Origin: CAVSUR01 sp963731285
Lineage (GTDB): Bacteria > Actinomycetota > Actinomycetes > Streptosporangiales > Streptosporangiaceae
NCBI GenBank assembly: GCA_963731285.1
Contig: CAVSUR010000006.1
Span: forward strand, 1-64,000
Length of the DNA stretch: 64,000 nt
Direction: 5' to 3'
The position numbers and the translations under genes are program-made. Below, one piece after another: positions 1-8,845 of this stretch (position 1 is the stretch's first letter; each line of letters begins with the position of its first letter). The notes under the pieces are model-generated. The model made no database searches. It worked only from the letters and a program-made list of their open reading frames with translations, and was not told the origin of the DNA.

Positions 1-1687
1 GCAATGCCGGTGAGTTAAGGCGTTTGCGCTGGTAGCGGGACGCGTGACGGCGCGGGAGCTGCCTGACCCGGGCGGGTATCGCGATTTGGTGACGGCCGGT
101 GCGTTGCGGCCTGTATGCAACGAAGTCCTCGATAGGACTGCGGTCGACCAAGATCGCATTCGCCTGCCGAGGAACTCCGTTGCCCGCTCAGTGTGTCATG
201 CCCGTGCTGCCGCTTTCCTTCGATGACGGTCCGGGCTGCCGGTGTCAGGATCGCGCGCGCTGACCAGCTGTGCCCGGTCGGGCTGGGGGTGCTGACCGGG
301 GAGATCAGCCCGGGCATGGTGGACGAGGTGATCGAGCTGGCCGGGTGCCGTGAGAAGCGGCGCCGGCTGCTGCCGGCGCGGACGGTGGTGTACTTCGTGC
401 TGGGGCTGTGCCTGTTCAGCGGCGCGGACAGCATGGGGCCGCCGGGGTACCGGTCGGTGATGCGCTGGCTGACGAACGGGCTGCGGCACCTGGACGGCGT
501 GGTGCTGCCGACCAGTTCGGCGCTGACCAGGGCCAGGCAGCGGCTGGGGGCCAGGCCGCTTGAGCTGCTGTTCGGCCTGCGCCGCGGGCCGCTGGCCGCG
601 GCGGGGACGCCGGGTGCGTTCGCGTTCGGGCTGCGGCTGGTGGCCTGGGACGGGACCGGGATAGACGCGGCCGATACCCCGGCCAACGCCGCGGCGTTCG
701 GCGGGGTTCAGGGCGGCGGCCCGCAGCTGCGGCTGCTGGCCCTGATCGAGTGCGGCACCCATGCCCTGATCGACGCGGTCTTCGACGGCGTGGCCAGGGC
801 CAGTGAGCAGAAGCTCGCCCGGCGGCTGCTGCATGCGCTCGGTCCCGGGATGCTGCTGCTGGCCGACCGTAACTTCGCCGGCTGGGAGCTGTGGGGGCTG
901 GCCGCCGGGACCGGCGCCGACCTGGCCTGGCGGATCAAGAAGAACCTGGTGTTCACGCCGTTAACAGTGCTGCCGGACGGGTCGTTCCTGTCGGTGATGC
1001 CCACTCCGGCGGAGAACGTCCGCCTCGGCCAGGCCCGCGCCGCCGGCCGGATCCCGCCCGGCCCGCCCGAGGGCCACACCGTCCGGATCATCGAGTACAC
1101 CGTCACGGTCCGCGCCGCTGACGGCACCACCAGGATCGAGCCGTTCCGGCTGGCCACCACCCTGCTGGATCACCAGCGGGCACCAGCCGCCGACCTCGCG
1201 GCCCTCTACCACGAACGGTGGGAAAGCGAGAACGGCTACGCCGAGCTGAAGACCCGGCTCCGCGGCGCCGCGTTCATCCTGCGCTCCGGTCACCCGAACT
1301 GGTCTGCCAGGAACTGTTCGCGTTCCTCACCGTCTACCAGGCGCTATGCGCCCTGGAAGCCGAAGCCGCGCGGCAGGCCGGCATCGACCCTGACCGGATC
1401 TCCTTCACGGTGACCGTCCGCGTCGCCCGCGACCACGCCGCCAGCCACGCCATCATCACCCCGCGCAGCCTGGACCTGGCACGCCACCAGGCCATCGGCG
1501 ATCTCCTCGGCGACATCCTGCCCCGCCGGCGGGCCCGGCAATACGAACGCGTCAGGAAACAACCGAAGAACAACTTCCCGGCAATGAAACGAGGACAGGA
1601 AAGGCCACCCAGCCGGGTCACCTACAAGATCAAAGTCAACCAGAAAGCATCCTCACCAGCGCAAACGCCTTAACTCACCGGCATTGC
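1..1687 (+). mobile_element. IS4-family insertion sequence with 33-bp perfect terminal inverted repeats
   Basis: Bases 1-33 are the exact reverse complement of 1655-1687; both ends begin gcaatgccggtgagttaagg read inward. The repeats enclose one transposase reading frame. The left end coincides with the window edge, so the repeat could extend outside and the target duplication cannot be checked. The right flank is the end of an IS1380-type element, so this IS appears to have inserted into another IS. Confidence 0.88.
193..1673 (+). pseudogene. IS4-family transposase, one frameshift
   Basis: DDE transposase that would cut and rejoin the ends of the surrounding element. The N-terminal part is of the IS4 N-terminal type. 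A first aspartate lies in WDGTGIDAAD, a second in LADRNFAGW, and the IS4 YREK signature (Y-x2-R-x3-E-x6-K) is intact in YHERWESENGYAELK. Just after that, near 1290-1300, the frame breaks: the natural continuation SPELVCQELFAFL lies in another frame and runs to the stop at 1673. The start is a GTG at 193; an in-frame ATG at 223 is possible. IS4 elements are not known to need programmed frameshifting, so this is either a dead copy or a single-base sequencing error. The intact terminal repeats suggest recent activity. Confidence 0.82.
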
Positions 1688-1757
1688 AGCTCAAAGGCAC
1701 TTTTTGCTTGAACGACGCGACTCAGCCATTACCCAGGCGAAAGGCCGAGGCTAGTAA
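1688..1757 (-). mobile_element. Terminal remnant of an IS1380-type element
   Basis: This stretch next to the IS4 right end resembles 17470-17541: both hold a gcactttt motif followed by ccaggcgaaag and gaggctag in the same order and spacing. The second copy leads into an IS1380-like transposase N-terminus, so this one is read as the cut-off end of a related element into which the IS4 element jumped. Confidence 0.5.
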
Positions 1758-2187
1758 TAGGAGCCCAGATCACCTGGTTTCGTCCAAGTTCATCCGCGCA
1801 TGAAAAGGCCACCAGCCGCGATCCCTCCTCTAGCTGCCGCGCCGCTTCCGGTCCTCGGTCGCTGCCGCTCCCTCCGGGCCGGGTCGGCTTGCCAACGAGC
1901 GCCAAGACCAGGCCGCCGCCCCTTGCCGCGGGATATGCGCGGGATGACCACACCGGTAGCGATGTCACCGACCACCAACACCCCAGGTCAGGCGCTCAGG
2001 CCGGGCTGTACCTCTAACGATCTTGAAAACCGCTGGTCCGACAAGCCAGCCCGGCACATGCGGGCCGCAGGGTTGCAGTTTGGGTTGCAGTTCACCGCCG
2101 TGCGGTGCCGTCCAGACAGGACCGGTCAGCGGCGCTGGTCCAGCTTGAACCGATCGGGACGGCCTAGCCCCGAGCTGCTAATGCGGC
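1758..2187. other. No supported gene; contains a tandem arm-like repeat
   Basis: The open frame from 1800 has composition typical of noise and no recognisable domain. The only structure noted is gttgcagtt at 2072-2080 and again at 2084-2092, 12 bp apart, resembling the tandem repeats beside the attachment scars elsewhere in the window. Confidence 0.4.
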
Positions 2188-2718
2188 TCAGTCACCGGTA
2201 ACGCCGTCGATCCGCTCACGGATGAGGTCGGCATGACCGTTGTGGCGCGCGTACTCCTCGATCATGTGCAGGTAGATCCAGCGGATGTCGCGGGTACGCT
2301 CCGGGTGATCACCGTGGCTAGGCACGACCTCATCGAGCTGCTTTCCGGCTACGGCAGCGCGCGCCTGGTCGATTTCCTGCTTGAATGCCTCGATGTTGGC
2401 CGCCGCGTCCGCGGTTGCAAGCGCCTCGAAGTCCTGGCCGGTCTGATCCGGGTCGTAGGGAAAGGGCAGGTCGGTATCGGCTGCGTGCATGCGGAACCAC
2501 CAGCGCTCAACCTCGGTCATGTGCCGCACCAGGCCCAGCAGGGACAGCCGAGAGGGCGGAACCGCCCGCTCCTTGAGCTGGTCAGCGGTCAGACCGGCGC
2601 ACCTGAGCAGAAGCGTGTCGCGATGGAAATCCAGCCAAGCCTCCATCGCCGCGCGCTCACCCAGGATGCGTCCAGGGTCGGTGCGCTCCACCTGCGGAGC
2701 CGTCCATGTCTCGGTCAT
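2188..2718 (-). CDS. DinB-family protein (DUF664-like, mycothiol-dependent type)
   Basis: Four-helix DinB/YfiT-type protein of about 176 residues. The fold carries a three-histidine metal site: one histidine in LVRHMTEVE, the other two in the C-terminal helix around YARHNGHADL, all present. In actinobacteria this group is often annotated as a mycothiol-dependent transferase or maleylpyruvate-isomerase-like protein; the substrate cannot be deduced here. The ATG at 2718 is preferred over the GTG nine bases upstream, but neither has a clear ribosome binding site, so the mRNA may be leaderless. The gene stands alone beside an attachment scar. A second DinB gene lies at 43133. Confidence 0.85.
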   Translation of the reverse strand: MTETWTAPQVERTDPGRILGERAAMEAWLDFHRDTLLLRCAGLTADQLKERAVPPSRLSLLGLVRHMTEVERWWFRMHAADTDLPFPYDPDQTGQDFEALATADAAANIEAFKQEIDQARAAVAGKQLDEVVPSHGDHPERTRDIRWIYLHMIEEYARHNGHADLIRERIDGVTGD

Positions 2719-2785
2719 AACCGCCACGGTAATGGTGATTGGCTATCTCGATGCGTCCCCTCCACACAAGTAGAGAGCCGCCGCC

Positions 2786-2807
2786 TGACAGCAACGATGA
2801 CAGCAAC
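2786..2807. repeat. Tandem repeat, likely integrase arm-type sites
   Basis: tgacagcaac occurs at 2786-2795 and 2798-2807, one about-helical-turn step (12 bp) apart and roughly 85-100 bp before the tRNA-like core at 2891. The same layout occurs before the core at 22101. Tandem short repeats beside an att core are typical arm-type integrase binding sites. Confidence 0.5.
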
Positions 2808-2890
2808 AGCAGCGACCAACGGCAAGCAACGCCAGGCGGCGACAGTGCAGCACTCTCGCACGATTCGTGCCAACTGGGGATGTGTCCGGC

Positions 2891-2936
2891 CTGAAAAAGC
2901 GGAAGGTCGGCGGTTCGACCCCGCCCCTGACCGCCA
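2891..2936 (+). other. Attachment-site scar: 3' part of tRNA-Phe
   Basis: Reads as the 3' part of a tRNA: anticodon loop with GAA (ctgaaaa), variable region aaggtc, a T-arm with stem ggcgg/ccgcc around ttcgacc, acceptor strand cctgacc, a discriminator base and CCA. The 5' half is absent. One extra A sits in the anticodon loop. This is the product expected when an integrative element uses the 3' end of tRNA-Phe as attachment site. Related copies lie at 16470 and 22101. Confidence 0.7.
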
Positions 2937-3016
2937 TCTTTGAGCACGTAAAACGCCGGGTGCTGGAGATCACCGGCCGGTGAGGTCTTGCGGGTGAGGG
3001 GTGGCATGCTGGGCTC

Positions 3017-4441
3017 ATGAGGGATACCGATGGTCGTGTGCCGGATCGTTCGCTGGCTGGGCGGCTGGGTGATGTCCGGATGGATGGGGAGCTGCCGCGC
3101 CGGGAGGATCTGGCGGTGGTGTTCGATGAGCTGGACTACCAGCTCGCCTGCCAGGCCTATCTCTGGGCCCTGCCGCTGGTGTCGTACGCACAGTGGCAGA
3201 TGCAGCACCGCGAGGTGTTCGGCGCCACCAATTACGATCTCGTGCAGTACGTGAGCTACCGGGATCGGCTCGGGCTGATCACGGCGAACGCTACGACACC
3301 GTACATCCTGAATTTCATCGACCTAAGCCAGACTGGCCCGCTCGTGGTCGAGCTGCCCCCCGGCCCGACAGCGGGCGGCCTGTCGGATTTCTGGCAGCGC
3401 GAATGCGGGATCCTTGGCGAGCTGGGGCCAGACCACGGCCAGGGTGGCAAGCACCTGATCGTGCCGCCCGGGCAGGACCCGCCCGAGGTCGACGCCACCT
3501 TTTATGTGCATCAGGCCACCGGCATGAACGTGATGTTCGGGTTCCGGGCGCTGGACCCAGACCGGCAGCGCTCGCAGGCCATGGTCGACGGGGTCCGGAT
3601 CACGCCATTTGATGGCCGTCCAGCCCCGCGGACCCGGATCGTGTCCCCGGACGGGCGCGCCTGGAACGGTGACCAGCCCCGCGGCCTAGACTACTGGGCC
3701 CGGCTGCACGAGATCTACCAGCGGGAGATCGTTGATGAGCGGGACCGGTTCTACCTGGCCATGCTCAGGCAGCTCGGCATCGAGAAGGGCAAACCCTTCG
3801 ACCCTGACGCGCGGCTGGTGCGCATCCTGACCGAGGCGACCGCCGCGGGCGAGCTGATGGCCCAGGCGAACTCGTTCGCCAAGCGTTTCCCGGACGCGCT
3901 GTACTGGCCGGACCGGCAATGGGATCTGGTCGTCCAGCTCGACCATTCCGATCAGCGCGGCGCCTACTACGACCAGCTCCTGGAGCGCGCCGCGTGGTTC
4001 TATGAGGCGGTCAGCTTCTCCGAGGCGATGAAAAGCCAGACCCGCGGGGAGGGCCAGGCCTATCTGGGCAGCTACACCGACGCCAGCGGTGACTGGCTTG
4101 ACGGCGCCCAGAACTACACGCTGCATATCCCGGCGGACCCGCCCGCGAAACTGTTCTGGTCGGTCACCGTCTATGACATCGGTACCCGCTGCCTGATCGA
4201 CAATGAGCAGCAGCGCGGCGACCGGGGCTCCCGTGACAGCGACCTGGCCTACAACCCTGACGGCTCGGTTGACGTGTACTTCGGCCCGGCGGCTCCGCGG
4301 GGGAGGGAGTCCAACTGGATCCAGACCATCCCGGGCCAGCACTGGTTCTCCTACTTCCGGTTTTACGGCCCGCTGGAGCCCTACTTTGACCGCAGCTGGA
4401 AGCTCGGCGACATTACATCTGTTGCTGCCCAGACGCCGTAA
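3017..4441 (+). CDS. DUF1254/DUF1214 domain protein
   Basis: A protein of 474 residues with the DUF1254 domain in the N-terminal half (around LWALPLVSYAQWQ and the stretch on ANATTPYILNFIDL) and DUF1214 in the C-terminal part (LFWSVTVYDIGTRCLI, then a YFGP segment and the closing WFSYFRFYGPLEPYFDRSWK). No signal peptide is evident, although many relatives are secreted. Biochemical function is unknown for the family. The ATG at 3017 is the first plausible start. The next gene begins about 100 bp downstream on the same strand, so the two could be co-transcribed. Length is normal and the frame intact. Confidence 0.88.
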   Translation: MRDTDGRVPDRSLAGRLGDVRMDGELPRREDLAVVFDELDYQLACQAYLWALPLVSYAQWQMQHREVFGATNYDLVQYVSYRDRLGLITANATTPYILNFIDLSQTGPLVVELPPGPTAGGLSDFWQRECGILGELGPDHGQGGKHLIVPPGQDPPEVDATFYVHQATGMNVMFGFRALDPDRQRSQAMVDGVRITPFDGRPAPRTRIVSPDGRAWNGDQPRGLDYWARLHEIYQREIVDERDRFYLAMLRQLGIEKGKPFDPDARLVRILTEATAAGELMAQANSFAKRFPDALYWPDRQWDLVVQLDHSDQRGAYYDQLLERAAWFYEAVSFSEAMKSQTRGEGQAYLGSYTDASGDWLDGAQNYTLHIPADPPAKLFWSVTVYDIGTRCLIDNEQQRGDRGSRDSDLAYNPDGSVDVYFGPAAPRGRESNWIQTIPGQHWFSYFRFYGPLEPYFDRSWKLGDITSVAAQTP

Positions 4442-4547
4442 ATGGCTGGGACGACGGCGCGCTGGCGGAACACCGGAGTACTTCCGCACCGTGCACGAGG
4501 CCGAAGCGGCCGGTCCGCTGGTCAGCGGCACACGCCGAGAGGCAGGC

Positions 4548-5228
4548 ATGATGGGTAAGGCTATCGGCGGGTCGCTGCCGCTGGCGGTGGGGATCGCGGT
4601 CAGCCCGATCCCGATCATCGCCGTGGTGCTGATGCTGACCAGCCGCCGCGCCAAAGTTAACGGCCTCGCCTTCGTCGTGGGCTGGCTGGTCGGCCTGGGC
4701 ATTGTCGGCGCGATCGTCTTGTCGCTCGCCGGGCCCGCTGGGGCCAGCAAATCTGGCTCGCCAGCCACCTGGGTGAGCTGGGTGAAGATCGCCCTGGGCG
4801 TCCTGCTGCTCTTGGTTGCGTTGCGGCAGTTCCGCGGACGGCCTCACGCGGGCGAAGACCCGCCGATGCCGAAGTGGATGGGCACCATCGACAACTTCAA
4901 GCCGCTCACAGCGCTCGGGTTCGCCGCCGTCCTGGCCGGCGCGAACCCTAAGAACCTGCTCTTGGCTGTGGGTGGAGGCGCAGCGATCGCCCAGACCGGT
5001 ATTCCCGGCGGCCAGCAGGCCATCGCTTACCTGATCTTCGCGCTGATCGCCACTGTCGGGGTGGGCACCCCGGTGGTGATCTACCTCGCGATGGGCGAAC
5101 GGTCTCAGGAAATACTCGCCCGGCTGAAGGACTGGATGGGCCGCAACAATGCCGTGATCATGTCCGTCTTGTGCCTCATCATCGGGGCCAAGCTCATCGG
5201 TGACGCGATCGGCGGACTCACCGGGTAA
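4548..5228 (+). CDS. GAP-family (Sap-like) integral membrane protein
   Basis: About 226 residues with six predicted membrane segments: LPLAVGIAVSPIPIIAVVLM, the GLAFVVGWLVGLGIVG segment, a WVKIALGVLLLLVAL segment, and three more after PLTALGFAAVLAGANPKNLL. The NPKN motif and overall pattern match the GAP family, related to the mycobacterial Sap protein (sulfolipid-1-addressing) and to LysE-type transporters. It probably exports or positions a small molecule or lipid; the substrate is unknown. The ATG ATG pair at 4548 follows a gagaggcag ribosome binding site. It follows the DUF1254 gene on the same strand. Confidence 0.85.
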   Translation: MMGKAIGGSLPLAVGIAVSPIPIIAVVLMLTSRRAKVNGLAFVVGWLVGLGIVGAIVLSLAGPAGASKSGSPATWVSWVKIALGVLLLLVALRQFRGRPHAGEDPPMPKWMGTIDNFKPLTALGFAAVLAGANPKNLLLAVGGGAAIAQTGIPGGQQAIAYLIFALIATVGVGTPVVIYLAMGERSQEILARLKDWMGRNNAVIMSVLCLIIGAKLIGDAIGGLTG

Positions 5229-5563
5229 GGGGGTCATCAGGCATGCTGGTGTCATCTGTTACCGCACCGCAGGTCGCTGGCCGCCTCGACTGATGCCCGA
5301 GAAAAACGCCGCAGCTCAGCATCGCCATGCCCACCCCATCGGTCAATGCCCGGCAGAGCGGTAACGTCCGGTAGACGGCATCTGATACGGCGGCTGGAAA
5401 CCGGACTAGCAGAGCCGAGGAAGACGGCGCCCTGCGTGCACCGGAGTGCAGGACGAATGAGCCAGCTGAATTAATGACGGGTGCTAGCTGGGACGGCGCG
5501 GGCGCGCCGGGCGGGGCCTCCCCAAGGCCAGAGCCCGGCGCGGGCGCGCCGGACCCGGCGCCG
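5229..5563. other. No supported gene
   Basis: Between the GAP-family gene and the integrase remnant. No conserved reading frame, RNA or convincing terminator was seen; probably debris left by element insertion. Confidence 0.4.
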
Positions 5564-6029
5564 CTTGACGAGGGTCTCGGCCGTCAGGCTTTCGGCAACT
5601 ACGCTCGGGCCTGGCTTCGTGATCATCCCCGGATGGGTCCGAGGTACCGGGAGACGTGCCTGCGGAATCTGCGGCTCCACCTAATGGGCACATGAGCAGC
5701 CGACTGCCTGGCTCCACGCGAGCGTCCACCTCTTTGTCCAGATCGCGGCGGCTGGTCATCGGGACCGCGCCTTGTCCGCTCCGGCGCCGGGAGCGCTCGA
5801 TGAAGACCGGCGGTCCTGCAGACTCGCCAGAGGCCAGCCAGGCTCAGGCCTTCCAGCGCACCCGGCACGCGATGCCCTCGGATAGCAGGGCCTGGCCTGG
5901 CGGCGGCTGGCGCCGGGGAGCTGCGCCAGATACCCGGGGCCCTGACCCCCCTGGTCAGACTCAGGTCCCGGCGCCGGCCGCCGCGACACGCCGGCTGACG
6001 TCCGCTGAGAGAACAGCGTGCCCAGGTAT

Positions 6030-6180
6030 GGGTGGTCATGGCCTGAGCCACCCGCGGGAACAGACCCCTCACCCCGAGCGGGAGCCTGGGAGTTCCAGCC
6101 AGGACCGGGGCCCTGCGGGCAGCTGAGGTCACGAACGGCTGATCGGATGGCGGTGCCTGTGAGCCCTTCCATCAGGGAGC
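6030..6180 (+). ncRNA. Candidate bridge RNA of the IS110 element
   Basis: Inferred from guide-like matches, not from a folded model. atcggatg (6142-6149) equals the element's own right end just before the core (7503-7510), as a left-donor guide should. tgagcccttc (6160-6169) is close to the reverse complement of the left end after the core, as a right-donor guide should be. cgagcgggagcc (6075-6086) is one base from the reverse complement of the right target flank. Their order and the distance to the transposase (about 100 nt) resemble known IS110 bridge RNAs. Exact ends are not known. Confidence 0.4.
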
Positions 6181-6248
6181 GTGCGTGACCCTGCGCGGCC
6201 CTGGCCAGCGCGAGCAATGCCGGAAAGGCCAGCAGGAAAGGAGAGCTT

Positions 6249-7490
6249 ATGGACGTGTTCTGCGGGATCGACTGGGCCGAAGACCACCACGACATCGCCC
6301 GGGTGAACCGGGACGGGCAGCTGCTGGGCCGCCGCCGCATCAGCGACGACGCGGCCGGGCTCGCGCAGCTGCTGGACCTGCTCGCCGGGCACGGCGACAG
6401 CGCCGCAGAGCCGATCCCGGTGGCGATCGAGACCCCGCGCGGGCTGCTGACCGCCTGCTTGCGTGCCACCGGCCGCCAGGTCTACCCGGTCAACCCGATG
6501 GCCGTGGCCCGCTACCGGGACCGGCACTCGGTCGCGCGCCGCAAATCCGACCACGGCGACGCGGTCGTGCTGGCGAACATCTTGCGCACCGACCAGCACG
6601 CGCACCGGCCGCTGCCCGCCGGCACCGAGCTCGCCCAGGCCATCGCAGTGCTCGCCCGCGCCCAGCAGGACGCGGTCTGGGAGCGCACCACCGCGCACAA
6701 CAAGCTGCGCAGCTGCCTGCGCGAGTACTATCCCGGCTTCCTGGCCGCGTTCGCCGACGCCAGAGGCGGCATCACCCGCCCCGAGGCGCGGGCCATCCTG
6801 GCCGCCGCACCCACCCCCGCCGCCGCAGCCGCGCTCACCCCCGCCCAGCTGCGCTCCCTGCTGCGCACGGCCGGCCGCAGCCCGCGCATCGACACCGAAG
6901 CCGCCCGGCTGCGCGAGGTATTCCGGGGACAGCAGATGCGCCAGCTCACGCTCGTCGAGGAAGCGATGGGCCGCCAGGCCCTCGCCCTGCTCCGCCACCT
7001 CGATGCCGCCTGCGCCAGCGCGGACGACCTCGAGCAAGCCACCGTGGCGTCTTTTAACCAGCACCCGGACGCCGGGATCATCACCAGCTTCCCAGGGCTC
7101 GGCCCGCTCACCGGCGCCCGGGTGCTCGCCGAGATCGGCGACGACCGATCCCGCCTCCAGGATGCCAAAGGGCTCAAAGCCTGCGCAGGCGCCGCGCCCG
7201 TCACCCGCACCAGCGGCAAGACAACCGCCGTGCTCCACCGGCGCGTCAAGAACCAGCGCCTAGCCGCCGTCGGCTACACCTGGGCCTTCGCCGCCCTGAC
7301 CGCCTCACCCGGCACCCGCGCCCACTACGACCGCCGCCGCCACGCCGGCGACCGCCACGCCGCCGCCCAGCGCAACCTCTTCGCACGACTGCCCGGCTGC
7401 CTGCACCACTGCCTGACCACCGGCCAAAGCTACGACGAAACCACCGCCTTCCCCCTCCCCTCCCCAGTGACACGCGCCACCGCAGCTTGA
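6249..7490 (+). CDS. IS110-family transposase (DEDD recombinase)
   Basis: Intact protein of 413 residues. The RuvC-like N-terminal domain has all four acidic residues: D in CGIDWAEDHH, E in VAIETPRG, and two D in RKSDHGDAV. A long helical linker follows, then the C-terminal Transposase_20 domain with SFPGLGPLTGARVLAEIGD. In this family the C-terminal domain supplies the catalytic serine, probably in the APVTRTSGK region here. The ATG at 6249 follows aaaggagagc, a good ribosome binding site. The protein would excise and insert the element guided by the RNA encoded upstream. It is the only intact transposase in the window. Confidence 0.93.
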   Translation: MDVFCGIDWAEDHHDIARVNRDGQLLGRRRISDDAAGLAQLLDLLAGHGDSAAEPIPVAIETPRGLLTACLRATGRQVYPVNPMAVARYRDRHSVARRKSDHGDAVVLANILRTDQHAHRPLPAGTELAQAIAVLARAQQDAVWERTTAHNKLRSCLREYYPGFLAAFADARGGITRPEARAILAAAPTPAAAAALTPAQLRSLLRTAGRSPRIDTEAARLREVFRGQQMRQLTLVEEAMGRQALALLRHLDAACASADDLEQATVASFNQHPDAGIITSFPGLGPLTGARVLAEIGDDRSRLQDAKGLKACAGAAPVTRTSGKTTAVLHRRVKNQRLAAVGYTWAFAALTASPGTRAHYDRRRHAGDRHAAAQRNLFARLPGCLHHCLTTGQSYDETTAFPLPSPVTRATAA

Positions 7491-8460
7491 CAACCTAACC
7501 GCATCGGATGTCTGGCTCCGCTCGAAGACGTGCCATTGAAGGCGCTCACTCCTGCGGTCGTCCGGGAGTGGTACGCGGCGGCCATGCGGGGGAGTGGCGG
7601 CCGGACCTCGATCAAGCAGTCTTACCGTTTTCTGCATGCCGTGATGAATACCGCGGTGCGTGACGGCGCGGTGATGAGGAACCCGTGCCAGATCGCGGGC
7701 GCAGGTTCGGACCGCGCCAAAGAGCGGCCCGTAGCCTCCCCGGCAGAAGTGGTCACCCTCCTGGAGGCGATCACCCCCCCGGTACCGCGCGGCGGTTTTG
7801 CTTGCTGCCTGGTGCGGTCTGCGTCGCGGCGAGATTATCGGGCTTCGCCCGGCAGACGTGGATGTCGGCTCGGCCACCGTCACCGTGCGCCGCAACCGCG
7901 TCGAGCTGCTGGAGAATGATCGCGCCGCATTCGACGCCGACCCGAAGACGGATGCTGGCAAGCGGACCGTGGCGATCCCCCCGCATGTTCTCCCGGTGCT
8001 CGCGGAGCACATGGCGAGCTGGGCCGGCCCGGATCGGGTGTTCGTCGGCCGCAATGGTCGGCCGATGCGGGGCAATGCTGTGCGCCAGGCGTTCGGGCGC
8101 GCTCGCCGTAAGGCAGGAATGCCGGGCTTCCGGTTTCATGATCTGCGTCATACCGGCCAGACCTTGGCGGCGGCTACCGGCGCGACGACCAAGGATCTGA
8201 TGCGCCGACTTGGGCATGCCTCCCCGGCCGCCTCCTACCGGTACCTGCATGCTGTCGATGGCCGCGACTCGGAGATAGCCTCGGCTCTGTCGGATCTGGC
8301 CGCGCAACGTGGCTTGTCAGGAAGTCGCCGTCACGCAAGGTCACGCGGATGCTGTCGAAGCGAGCGGGCTGGCCGGATTGAGCGCCCAGGAGATGGGTCT
8401 CCACGCTCACCACTACCTCCCGGGAAGCACGGAGAGCGGCTAGTCACGACCCAGGCATAG

Positions 8461-8788
8461 TCTCAGTTCTGGTCTCACTGGTGCACCATCCTTATCTCGG
8501 TAGCCGCGTGGCTGCTGATGCACCGAGGTGCCGCGCCGCGCGCCGGTGGCGCGAGCTCTCCGCGCGAGAGCGCAACGTGGCCAGGGAACCTCATGACGTG
8601 CCGGGCCGCCTGGCGGGCGGGCGCGTGCGCCCGCAGGAAACGGCGTGCAGCAGCCAGTGCCCGGCTTCGGAGCCGGACACTGGTCGCTGTCCGGGGCCCT
8701 GGACAAGCTGCGCGTGAGTGTGCAGGCCATCATCTGAGGCAGGGGACGTCGGCCGCTGCCGGGGAGCCGTCACGACCCCGCACCGAGA
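8461..8788. other. No supported gene
   Basis: Spacer between the integrase remnant and the convergent secreted-protein gene. No domain-bearing frame was seen on either strand; it ends in the terminator at 8789. Confidence 0.4.
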
Positions 8789-8823
8789 ATGCCGCACCCC
8801 GCGTGGCTTGCGAGGTGCGGCAT
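8789..8823 (-). terminator. Hairpin terminator for the secreted-protein gene
   Basis: atgccgcacc (8789-8798) pairs perfectly with ggtgcggcat (8814-8823): a 10-bp stem with a 15-nt loop, 22 bp beyond the stop codon of the minus-strand gene. No strong T-run follows, which is usual in high-GC actinobacteria. Confidence 0.65.
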
Positions 8824-8845
8824 CCATTATCTGGCGCGGATGGTG

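Larger units (their letters stand above)
5681..7513 (+). mobile_element. IS110-family element inserted at a CT core
   Basis: The boundaries follow from the interrupted integrase. Removing the segment between the CT at 5681-5682 and the CT at 7512-7513 joins the codons as NLRLHL-APLEDV without loss. A shared CT core without terminal inverted repeats is what is known for IS110 recombinases. The element is about 1.83 kb, with a long non-coding 5' part (5683-6248), one transposase gene, and only about 20 bp after its stop. This is the IS110-group layout, in which the 5' part encodes the bridge RNA. Confidence 0.85.
5564..8460 (+). pseudogene. Tyrosine-type site-specific integrase, split by IS110 and frameshifted
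   Basis: An actinobacterial element integrase in two parts. The first (5564-5680) is the end of the SAM-like N-terminal domain (AFGNYARAWLRDHPRMGPRY). It stops where the IS110 element begins and resumes at about 7512 with APLEDVPLKALTPAVVREW. The catalytic domain holds the expected residues: arginine in CGLRRGEI, HxxR in FHDLRHTG, histidine in LGHAS and tyrosine in YRYLHA. A second lesion is a frame change in a seven-C run at about 7774-7780. Sequence before the SAM domain, present in the related copy at 13079, is missing. This is a remnant of an integrative element, not a functional integrase. Confidence 0.85.

Noticed and set aside
196..834. Long minus-strand reading frame opposite the IS4 transposase
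   Set aside because: Pro/Gln/Arg-rich shadow of the transposase gene; no domain or start signal.
2657..3208. Minus-strand frame with GRGRTADLPLF / GVEPPTFRF peptides
   Set aside because: These peptides are the antisense translation of the tRNA-Phe 3' scar and are a known false protein pattern.
5710..5717. ggctccac inside the IS110 left end as target guide
   Set aside because: It matches the left target flank, but lies over 400 nt from the donor-guide candidates, too far for a usual bridge RNA; kept only as coincidence.
6185..7057. Alternative plus-strand frame inside the IS110 transposase
   Set aside because: Arg/Pro/Ala-rich frame shadow of a gene with clear catalytic motifs.
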